Positions 1 to 7,559 of a stretch of DNA of 12,331 nucleotides are shown piece by piece. Within the stretch, counting starts at the first letter, position 1. Each line of letters opens with the position of its first letter. The position numbers and the translations under genes were made by a program. The notes beneath the pieces are model-generated. The model saw only the letters and a program-made list of their open reading frames with translations. It searched no databases and was not told the DNA's origin. The stretch covers positions 1 through 12,331 of the forward strand of contig JAAAIG010001023.1 of NCBI GenBank assembly GCA_015852425.1, given 5' to 3'. This stretch comes from Gryganskiella cystojenkinii. Lineage: Eukaryota > Mortierellomycota > Mortierellomycetes > Mortierellales > Mortierellaceae.

Positions 1-343
1 CAATGATGATCATCAACTCAATACCGTACATGCGCTTGCGTCCAAGACGATCAGCGAGATAACCGAAACCAATCTGACCGAGGAAAGTACCGACGGAAGC
101 AGAGACCTTGATACCAAGATCCAAATCAGCAGGGAGGGCACCACCAAAGTAGATCATTCCCAACATTGGAGTGACCAAGTTGATGGCGAACAAATCGTAA
201 GCATCGGTGAAGAAACCGACACCGGCAACCAAACAGGCGCGGATGTGGAACCAACCGAACTCAGCGTTATCAATCTTGGCAAGAGCCTCACGACGACGCT
301 CGTTGAGCTGGTTAGCGTCCAGCTTGGTGTTGTGGGTGGACAT
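1..343 (-). CDS. PHO84: Pho84-like high-affinity phosphate:H+ symporter (MFS), 5' part only
   Basis: The product would import inorganic phosphate with protons across the plasma membrane. The minus strand opens with ATG at 343-341 and stays open for 114 codons to the left edge, where the gene is cut off; full-length relatives have roughly 500-600 residues. After a hydrophilic N-terminus rich in Asn, Arg and Glu (residues 1-30), a first membrane segment (about 34-57) carries the phosphate-transporter signature GFFTDAYDLFAINLV (43-57). Asp47 and Asp50 lie where Pho84 has the paired TM1 aspartates implicated in proton coupling. A second membrane segment precedes the MFS loop 2-3 motif GYLADRLGRKR (94-104). 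No intron is seen in this part. The start is supported by a CT-rich leader and a TATA-like element about 100 bp upstream. The family call is firm; orthology to yeast PHO84 itself, rather than to a paralogue, is inferred. Confidence 0.93.
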   Translation of the reverse strand, partial: MSTHNTKLDANQLNERRREALAKIDNAEFGWFHIRACLVAGVGFFTDAYDLFAINLVTPMLGMIYFGGALPADLDLGIKVSASVGTFLGQIGFGYLADRLGRKRMYGIELMIII

Positions 344-442
344 AGTGGGAAGGGGGATGAGAGGGTAGCGAGAGAAGTGGTTGATCGAAAGAGGATGAGG
401 AACAAACAAACAAAAAAAGGAAATGGGGAGAGAGCACAAGGG

Positions 443-450
443 TATTTATG
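443..450 (-). promoter_or_regulatory. TATA-like element of the phosphate transporter gene
   Basis: The minus strand reads CATAAATA here, one base off TATAAATA, about 100 bp upstream of the ATG at 343. Between it and the ATG the coding-direction strand is strongly pyrimidine-rich, as is usual downstream of fungal core promoters. The call rests on position and composition only. Confidence 0.45.
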
Positions 451-1121
451 TAAATTGAAAATGGGGGGCACTAGCTCTCTGATTATTGAGTGGGAGAAGA
501 GGAATATTCAAAGGAGGAGTCAACAACCCAGGTGAAAGTCAGAGTTGTGAGCCTTTACACTTCGGACTTGAGTGGTGCGACTTGGGGTAGTGGAATAGAT
601 GCCCGAGTGCATTGACTTGACCTGTCAATGTGGGCGCGATTGCAACTGTGGATGGTCAAAGCCAAACGAGGATGAGGAGAGCAGAAAATAGACTGACAGT
701 CGAATCGGCCATGAGCGGAAGGCCAAACATGAAATTGTTCGTTCGATTTGATGGAAAGAGTGACCGAGATGAGCTCTTTTGGTTGCAGATGGTCGCTCAT
801 TGGCTGTGTGACTCGAAGACAGAAGGAAGCATGGGCCAGCGGATGAGGAACGTGGACAACTTGACAGGGCAGGAGGAAATATTGATTAGTTTTTTATGGC
901 GCACCACGAGGGTCAAGTGCAAGGGATTAGTCGAAATAAAAAAAAATCGAAAGATGCTTACCAGGAAAAGGACCAAAGACGTTACACAGAGGTCCTTTTT
1001 CTTTGTATTTCAAACTCGGCAGACGTCGAATGTGCCCAGCCCTTTGAGGCAGACCCATCCCTGGTTTTTCCTAATCTTTGTTGAGCAACCAACGAGGAAG
1101 ATTTCTAGCCAGATAGTCAAG

Positions 1122-1151
1122 CACGCGTGGTCAACGCGTTGATGTGATTGG
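1122..1151. promoter_or_regulatory. Paired ACGCGT palindromes next to a CCAAT box
   Basis: CACGCGTG (1122-1129) and TCAACGCGTTGA (1131-1142) are both perfect palindromes and carry the only two ACGCGT cores I found in the window, 11 bp apart. ATTGG at 1147-1151 is a CCAAT box on the minus strand. ACGCGT is the MluI cell-cycle box bound by the MBF complex in yeasts. The cluster lies about 800 bp upstream of the phosphate transporter ATG, so its target and its function are both guesses. Confidence 0.3.
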
Positions 1152-1353
1152 CTGAGAATTTTTATTTTTTGCCCCTTGCCATCAAATAAGGTTTTGACTC
1201 TTTTTTTTAACAATCCATTGTGCGGACAAAGAGGGGAAGAGGCACTGCGATCAGAAAGATGGAAAGATGTTCGATCTTACTCCTGACAAAACGAACAAAA
1301 TCTGAGACGTTGTCATAGTACTGCCTGAGCCGTAGTTCCCTTTAGTGGCTGTT

Positions 1354-1374
1354 TGGAACATCCTTCATGTTCCA
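1354..1374. repeat. Perfect inverted repeat, 8-bp arms and 5-nt loop
   Basis: TGGAACAT (1354-1361) and ATGTTCCA (1367-1374) are exact reverse complements separated by CCTTC. It lies in the middle of the intergenic region, with no T-run immediately after it and no gene to attach it to. It could be a protein-binding dyad or chance. Confidence 0.35.
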
Positions 1375-2604
1375 TACCTTTATTTTCGGAGAAGGACCTA
1401 AAGGGTTGTGGTACTGCGCCAATTTGTTCACTCTAGAAAACTTGCAATCGACCCTTTATTTTGTCGATTCTCTGCCGACGGTGTCCAAAATAAAATAAAC
1501 AAGTAAGCACAGAAAAAGAGTGTTTTCTTTGCGCAATATGAATGCATACAGTACGGCGGGGTGTTCTTTGCCTTTCAGATTGGACAGAGAAAACAGTTGA
1601 TCGCACTCCTTTGTAACACGATGCTGCCCATTTCAGCTCAAATGTTGTTTTCGATCGGAAATAAACACAAAAAAAAGTGGAACGTGGACAGAAGAAGCTC
1701 TTCCAGAGGTGACAGGGTCGTCATTTTTTATGTTCTTCTTTCTTGGCTTTCGTTTGTGCAATGTTTTCTTTTGATTTTGAGTGAAGATGCTCTTGTTTGG
1801 TTCTCTCGGTATTTGGTCGATTTGTTGGACACAAAAGGAGGACAAGTGACCCACTGCCTGCAAACTGGACAAACGAGGCTGTCAAAGTCGCACAAAGTTT
1901 GGAAAGCAGATCCACGTTGGGTCCAAGAGACAGCATAATTGGAACTTGATCATTCTTCATTTTGAAGAAAAGGAAGGATATTTACGAGTCCGACAGTGCA
2001 TTACAGCAGGGACACAAGCGGGCAGAGGGCAGAAGAGCACAAAAGAAATGATTTTTACCAGGATGCGCTCTCATTTTCCATTTTTCGATTCCAAAAAATA
2101 CAAACAACTTCAAAAGAGGAAAGGTCGAGCAGCACATGGGGCCACCGAGCATCCTGATGCGGCCCTGTCAATAAGCACTTGGACAAGGTTGATGACCCAA
2201 AATACAAAAACAACATCGTCAGCCAACACCATGGAGACCAACTTGGAAAAAAACCGCCCCTCGTGGTTCTAGACAAAAAAAAGAAGAATGGTCAGAAAGA
2301 TCGACCGGATAGAAGAGATAAAGGAAGCGCAGTGAAAAGAAGTGTGCGTGCTTTTTGTGAGTCTCTGCCACCATCTTGTCTCTTTTGCCGGATCATGCGG
2401 TGGCAATATTCCCTGGAAGGAGAGATGCCGTTCGATGAGTTTTAGCTGTGTGGAGAGGTTTGGTTGGTTCATGCGCGCTAGCTTTTCTCTCCCTCGTTTT
2501 GTGCCTTTTTTTTTTACCGGGGAAAACCATGGCTGCGAGAAGAAGGATTTACCGAGGTAAAGAGTGGACTTCAAAGTCACCAAGTGATTTTTTTAGGCTG
2601 ATTT

Positions 2605-2610
2605 TTTAAT
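2605..2610 (-). terminator. Candidate polyadenylation signal of the ENA-type ATPase
   Basis: ATTAAA on the minus strand lies about 155 nt downstream of the ATPase stop codon, inside A-rich sequence. No canonical AATAAA is closer. The assignment is positional and tentative; fungal poly(A) signals are loose. Confidence 0.3.
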
Positions 2611-2765
2611 AGTGGATATGTTACAAAATGCGCGCACGTTTCCATGGCTGTGGTGGAGAATGATTTCTAGTCTACAATGAAGAATTACGCCGAAAAGAGG
2701 GGGAAATGACCTTGTGAGTGCTCTAGCGTAATTAAAACGCCTATTTTTTTTTGCTCTTCCTTTTT

Positions 2766-5700
2766 TTACACGGAAGAATTGCCACCACGGGTAGCATTGT
2801 TCCTGACTAGCGTCTTCTCCTCGAGGACCGAATCACTCTTGCTATTCTGCGACATGAACGAACGCATCCTCTCCATCTCCAACTCGGAATTAGCTCGAAC
2901 GCACAACGGCTGCATAGTTCTCCGCTTGATAAACTTGTAGAGATCCGACAATCCAATAAAGAGGATCAACAAGACAAAGACAATTGCCCATTCGTACGTG
3001 AGACCTGTGTGCTTGAAGACGTTGTGATTCAAACCGGGGATGTAAAGGATGGGGAAGACCAACAAAGAACCGAGTACCATGCCCATCCAGAGCATCTTGT
3101 TATCCTTCAATGTCTTCAATCTCTTCCAGGACCAGCCACTCTCGCGCAAGGAGCGACAGTTGACTGCATGAGCGAGCAACAGGAATGTCAGGGATGCATA
3201 AGCAGTCGCACGTGCCTTAAAGACACCCGAGCATTGCTCCGAATACGCTTGGTTGCAATTCTGACCAAGATCACCGTGGTTGAAACCAAAAAGGACGCCG
3301 CAGTAGGCAGAGAAGGAGAGAGCACCCATACCAAGACCGTAGACAGCCGTGTCCATAATGATCTCATACGAAAAGAGACCCTGCTTAGCGGAACGAGGGG
3401 GTTCTTGCATGTTGGACTCGCTGGCTGGCTCAAGACCAAGACCCATAGCGGGAGGAGAAGAAGTGACCATGTTCAAGAACAAGATCTGGACTGCACTCAT
3501 AGGGAAGACTGCATGACCATCCTTATCTTTAAAGGCCAAAGCGACAACCAAGACCACAATCTCGGCCACGTTGGCGGCCATAAGATGCTGGACAAATTTT
3601 TGAATGTTGGCAAACATACGACGACCCTCAGCAACAGCCTTGACGATGGTGGCAAAGTTGTCATCAGTGAGAACGATATCGGCGGCTTGCTTAGCAACAT
3701 CGGATCCAGACTGGCCCATAGCAATACCGACGTTAGCGGCTTTCAGGGAGGGGGAATCGTTGACACCGTCACCAGTCATGGCAGCAAAGAGGTTTCGACG
3801 ATGGAGAGCGGCAATCATCTTGACTTTGGTGTTGGGAGAGCAACGGGCCACGACTCGGGGCAGCTCGACAAGAGCATCGACCTCAGCGTCGCTCATGGCA
3901 TCGAATTCTCCCGCAGTCATGATGAGGGGGTTGTTCTTGATAGGGACATCGTGAGGGATAATAGCAACCTCCTTGGCAATCGCGGCAGCGGTCGAGGGGT
4001 GATCACCCGTCAGCATATGGACTCGAATACCAGCATCGTAGCACTTGAGGACAGCAGGGCGAGATTCTGCACGAGGTGGGTCATAGATACCGACGAGACC
4101 CAAAAATATCATCTCTTGTTCGACTTCCTCTCGAGCGAGGTCATGGACGAGATCCACATCGGGCGATGGCTTGAATCGACGGTACGCAAGTGCGAGAACA
4201 CGAAGACCTTGTTCCGCAAGGGTATCCATCTTTTCAGTGATCATGGTCTCAAAAGCTGCACGGTCACCCCCTTTCTCATCAATTAAGCTGCACTCAATTT
4301 CACCATCGCGGTAATAGTTGCAGCAACCGAGGACACGCTCGGTGGCACCCTTCAAAAAGATGAAGTGTTCACCAGGTTGACTGTTCTCGGTCTCAGGAGC
4401 CTGAAAAAGGACAGACATGCGCTTGACAGACGAGTCAAAGGGAAACTCGGCAATGAGTTTAAATCCTTGTTGGACCAAATCGGGTTTTGCGAGACCGGCC
4501 TTGTAGGCCAAGACTTGAAGCGCAATCTCGGTGGGGTCACCGATCGCGGACCATTCGCTATCGACCTCGGGGTGGGTCATCTTGCGGATCTCGGCCATGT
4601 TGCAGAGGGCAGCGGCTTGAATAGTGCGAAGGTAGTGATCGGTGCCGGAACCCTGGGCGATTGCTATTTCTTGTGGCGAAGACGATTGGACATCGGTGTT
4701 GGATGACTCTCCTTGTTGGAAGATGTCACCCTTGGGTTCGAAACCAATACCGGTGACTCTGTAGAACCCATCACCAGGGAGCCACATACGGACAGCGACC
4801 ATCTTGGATTGCGTAAGTGTGCCAGTCTATAGATTGTAAAAAATTGAGTACGTATTAGGTTAACAGTACTTTTGAGACAAATAAAAAGTAAATAGAGAGG
4901 AAGATGAGGGTGTGTTGGGGAATGGATTATCTTGTTCGTCCTTTCTCTCTTTTTTTTTACCTTGTCAGAGCAGATGTTGGTCACGGCACCAAGACTCTCA
5001 AGACTGGAGAGTCTGCGGACAATGGCCTTGACCTCAGCCATACGCTGGACACCAAAGGCCATAGTGAGTGTCACAACTGCGACAAGACCTTCAGGAATCA
5101 TGGCAATCGCGACGGAGATTGCATAGATTGCAACTTCGTTGCTGTACTGGAACTTGTGGACTGCAAAGACAATCAAGACCAGGACCACGGCCATCAACGA
5201 AACGAAATAGGCCATTCTGTTCAAGCGCTTTTGCAACTGGGTCGTCTCACCACCGTCGACCTCCATCAGAGTCGTGGCGATCTGGCCAATCTGAGTCTTC
5301 ATACCCGTGCTAACGACGATACCCTTAGCACGGCCCTTGACGACCGTTGTAGAAGAAAAGACCATGTTGAGACGATCACCCAAACTCTGGTCCCTCTCTT
5401 CAATCACCTCCAAGCTCTTGTGAACTGGGAGGGATTCACCAGTAAGGAGAGCCTCATCGGTCTCGAGGTTGAAGATCTCAAAGAGACGGCAATCGGCACC
5501 GATGACATCACCATCCTCAAAGATCATGATGTCGCCGGGAACAGCTTGGTTGTTAGGGATGGTGGTCCGAATTTCGTCACGGATGACCTTGGCGGTCGGT
5601 GAAGACATGTTTCGGAGAGCTTCCATTGTTTGTTCAGCACTGTATTCTTGCCAGAAGCCGATACAGGCGTTCATGATGATGACTGCGAGGATGACACCTC

Positions 5701-6114
5701 CCTCGGCAAAGTCCTTGGTTGCGAAAGCAAGTGCCTGGATAGATTATGAAAAAAGATGGGCTTAGATCATCATGAAACTCGATGGGTGCCAAGTCTGAGA
5801 CAGAGGATCGACTGCGCATGGCATAATCGTTTTTTTTTGGCTAAAGATTCTTAAACTGACGAAAGAAAACTTACCGTGGCAATCAAAAGAATCACGACCA
5901 AGGTATTGGCGACCTGGCTCCAAAGGACCTTGTACCATTTGATACCCCCGTTACCTTGGAGTTCGTTATATCCATAGGTTTTGAGTCGGGCATTGGCCTC
6001 CTGAGAGGTCAACCCTTCGAGGGTGCTGGTGGAATAATGTTGCTCGACTTGATCGACAGTCAAAGAGTGAAAGGGGGTCTCGGGTTCAACCTGGAGGGTC
6101 TTGTTCTTGACCAT
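2766..6114 (-). CDS. ENA1: ENA-type P-type ATPase (subfamily IID), Na+/K+ efflux pump, three exons
   Basis: This pump would use ATP to expel Na+ (and K+) across the plasma membrane, giving salt and alkaline-pH tolerance. Join exons 5875-6114, 4961-5734 and 2766-4826; both introns fall between codons and give 1024 residues, normal for the family. In order: N-terminal cation-ATPase domain (about 12-75); TM1-2 (about 65-107); actuator domain with TGES (178-181); TM3-4 with IPEGL (293-297); phosphorylation motif CSDKTGTLT (335-343, acceptor Asp337); GDPTE (434-438); KGATE in the nucleotide-binding domain (497-501); DPPR (587-590); TGD (611-613); TGDGVND (689-695); TM5-10 (about 756-966); and a charged Ser-rich tail. 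All catalytic residues are intact. FPMSAVQILFLNM followed by PAMGLGLEP resembles ENA pumps more than SERCA. The ATG at 6114 lies about 200 bp below a TATA box. An in-frame ATG further upstream (6402) is rejected because it precedes the TATA box. Ion preference cannot be read from sequence. Confidence 0.93.
4827..4960 (-). other. Intron 2 of the ENA-type ATPase gene (134 bp)
   Basis: The donor is GTAAAA directly after the AAG codon of Lys338, and the acceptor is CTATAG. The intron is phase 0, and removing it joins CSDK to TGTLT, rebuilding the universal P-type ATPase motif. CTAAT, a plausible branch point, lies about 30 nt before the acceptor. Retention would read a Lys/Arg-rich tail and stop. 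The donor is weaker than that of intron 1. Confidence 0.92.
5735..5874 (-). other. Intron 1 of the ENA-type ATPase gene (140 bp)
   Basis: The donor is GTAAGT after the ACG codon of Thr80, and the acceptor is TATCCAG. It is phase 0. Removal joins LLIAT to ALAFATKDF and restores the TM1-TM2 hairpin of the pump. The retained frame runs into unrelated sequence. A CTAAG branch-point candidate lies about 35 nt before the acceptor. Confidence 0.9.
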
Positions 6115-6311
6115 AATGCTCGATGCGAGAGTTCTTGGAGCTGGTAAGGAAAGTCGTTTTCGGTGAAAGGGATGGGGAAAGGTTTGTAAGTTTTGTTGTG
6201 CGTGGTGTTTTGTGTGGGATTGTGCGTTTGCTGAAGTGTTGAGAGTATTGGATTTTTGCGTCGTAAAGAGAGCTATGATGAGAGAGTGGGAAGATAGGAG
6301 GATGGGCTCTC

Positions 6312-6319
6312 TATTTATA
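6312..6319 (-). promoter_or_regulatory. TATA box of the ENA-type ATPase gene
   Basis: The minus strand reads a perfect TATAAATA about 200 bp upstream of the ATG at 6114, followed in the direction of transcription by CT-rich sequence. This predicts a 5' UTR of roughly 150-180 nt and helps fix the start codon. A TATA box suits a stress-regulated gene such as ENA. Confidence 0.65.
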
Positions 6320-6648
6320 AAGAACCCCAGAAAAGTTCTTGTCGCGATCTCGGTATCTCGTCTTTTTGTTGTTCCCGGAATGGAAAGACGAGTTAAAAGC
6401 ACAAAAGAAGCTTATGGGAACAGGGAAAAAGATAAGCGGGCAACACGAAGCAGGTGTAATGTAAACAAACTGCAAGCACGTCAGTCGGGTTATTGTCCGG
6501 CAAAGAGCACGTTTTGTTCCTTGTTCATGATATGAACGCATGAATGGAACAACCAAAAGTGGATAACAATCTTCACACAGGGGACCGAGGAAGATGATTT
6601 AAGGTTTCATAAAATGATGTCACTCAATCACCTGATCCCGATCGCTCC

Positions 6649-7073
6649 TACTGTAACTGAAACAAGGTTTCTTTCTGACACAAAATGGAAACCTGCGAAG
6701 GATCTCGCTTTCGGTCCTTCTCGAAGGTCTTTTGAGTTCTCGCTTTCTTGGGCAGTCTTCTCTCCTCATCCATGAGAGAGAGAGGGAGGAATAACATCGC
6801 AGGAGATTGTGAAAATGTGTAAAATTATGCGGTCGAGATCTCTGGGCTAGCAAACGAAAAGAGAAAGATAACACAGCGTGGAGAAATTGGTAATTGTTTT
6901 GCTGGTCAAAAATAGTACAGTAAAGAAGGGGGTTTTTGAGGTGGACTTTATTTCGGCATCTGATTACTCGGTTACTGTACTCTGTACTCTCAACGCTGCC
7001 CGTAGCGCCTAAATCTGGAAATTTCATTGGAAGGGACCTTTTGCCTAATCGCGTGATCATGACTTTTACTGTA
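6649..7073. promoter_or_regulatory. Four TACTGTA/TACAGTA heptamers upstream of the ATPase
   Basis: TACTGTA occurs at 6649-6655, 6973-6979 and 7067-7073, and its reverse complement TACAGTA at 6916-6922. I found the heptamer nowhere else in the window. They lie 535-960 bp upstream of the ATPase start, in the zone expected for upstream activating sequences. I know of no factor that binds this word in these fungi, and I noticed it after the fact. Confidence 0.25.
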
Positions 7074-7190
7074 ATGCTGTCCCGGTAACATATTTTCTCC
7101 GAGAGACCAGAGGGGAACCTTGTCTCACCTTGTTGTCGCGATCTTGTCCAGCAGACTCGACTTTCCTCTTTTCTCGAGCTTCCATCGCCT

Positions 7191-7200
7191 ATTGGCCAAT
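7191..7200. promoter_or_regulatory. Palindrome ATTGGCCAAT: two head-to-head CCAAT boxes
   Basis: CCAAT is present on both strands in one perfect 10-bp palindrome. CCAAT is bound by the HAP/CBF complex in fungi. It lies about 1.08 kb upstream of the ATPase ATG and 360 bp beyond the stop of the NACHT gene, so a role is uncertain. Confidence 0.25.
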
Positions 7201-7505
7201 GCGCTTAACAGCAACTATGTTCCGCATTGTGTCACGTTGTTCGTTTTTTCTCTCTCTTTCGAATTACGCTATTCTCTTGAAACTCCTGGTTCGAGCATTC
7301 GTCTCTAGAAGAGATGTTTTGACGGAGGGAATCATAAAATAAAATAAAGCCACTTCTTCCTCGGCGATTCTTCATGCACATTGGGGAAAAAAAATGACAA
7401 AATTGTATTTCAAACAAAAACGCCTGTATTGACTTTAGGCTAGCTATGGCTTGGTTGGGATTTCGAGGGAACGGCGAAGGGCACACATGACCGAAAATAT
7501 TTTTG

Positions 7506-7511
7506 TTTAAT
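7506..7511 (-). terminator. Candidate polyadenylation signal of the NACHT-WD40 gene
   Basis: ATTAAA on the minus strand lies about 50 nt downstream of the TAA stop (7562-7560), followed by A-rich sequence. Position is the only support. Confidence 0.35.
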
Positions 7512-7559
7512 CCTCCTGAGGCCGTCGATAAGTCGTATCCATCTCGACACCTTATATTG

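Larger units (their letters stand above)
344..2765. other. 2.4-kb intergenic region (phosphate transporter promoter plus ATPase 3' end)
   Basis: No convincing gene is present. The longest open frames (plus strand 630-1142 and 1561-1938, minus strand 2269-2583) have low-complexity, unrecognisable products and no promoter context. The left part must contain the promoter of the gene at 343, and the right part the 3' UTR of the ATPase. Visible elements are: a TATA-like box at 443-450; AACGTG/CACGTT half-sites at 849-854, 1681-1686, 1913-1918 and 2635-2640; two ACGCGT boxes near a CCAAT box at 1122-1151; an 8-bp-stem hairpin at 1354-1374; and a 7-bp-stem hairpin at 1446-1469 (AATCGAC/GTCGATT, 10-nt loop). 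Many A or T runs of 7-9 bases occur. The length is generous for a compact fungal genome, which would fit a regulated promoter. Confidence 0.7.
6115..7559. other. 1.45-kb intergenic region (ATPase promoter plus NACHT gene 3' end)
   Basis: I see no convincing gene. The longest frame (minus strand 6620-7060, 146 codons) has an Arg/Ser/Phe-rich product I do not recognise. The left part is the ATPase 5' UTR and core promoter: a TATA box at 6312-6319, then a CT-rich leader of about 200 nt. Further up are a stretch resembling a lac operator flank (6561-6581), four TACTGTA/TACAGTA sites (6649-7073), a short GA microsatellite (about 6774-6784), and the palindrome ATTGGCCAAT (7191-7200). The right end holds the 3' UTR of the NACHT gene. 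Confidence 0.7.

Noticed and set aside
630..1142. 170-codon plus-strand frame in the left intergenic region
   Set aside because: The product is not recognisable, with no domain, no plausible promoter and low-complexity Lys/Arg content. It lies in the presumed promoter of the phosphate transporter.
1561..1938. 125-codon plus-strand frame
   Set aside because: It needs a GTG start, resembles no family I know, and overlaps competing frames on the other strand of equal quality.
3009..4286. 425-codon open frame on the plus strand inside the ATPase gene
   Set aside because: It is exactly antisense to conserved P-type ATPase exon 3. Its product is compositionally odd and unrecognisable; biased codon use in the real gene removes antisense stops.
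4904..5602. 232-codon plus-strand frame
   Set aside because: It is antisense to ATPase exon 2 and intron 2, with no family resemblance.
6115..6402. N-terminal extension of the ATPase to an upstream in-frame ATG at 6402
   Set aside because: It would place the start upstream of the TATA box at 6312-6319, and the extension is Ser/Thr/His-rich leader-like sequence. The ATG at 6114 gives the normal N-terminus.
6620..7060. 146-codon minus-strand frame between the ATPase and NACHT genes
   Set aside because: Its composition is Arg/Ser/Phe-rich with no motif. No conserved start context was seen. Chance open frame is the simplest reading.
7285..7310. tRNA-like T-arm sequence (GGTTCGAG)
   Set aside because: The flanking bases do not pair as a T stem, and no D arm, anticodon arm or acceptor stem is visible upstream.
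7331..7350. AATAAAATAAA on the plus strand as a poly(A) signal
   Set aside because: No believable plus-strand gene ends nearby; the only upstream frames are about 60-70 codons long and unrecognisable.
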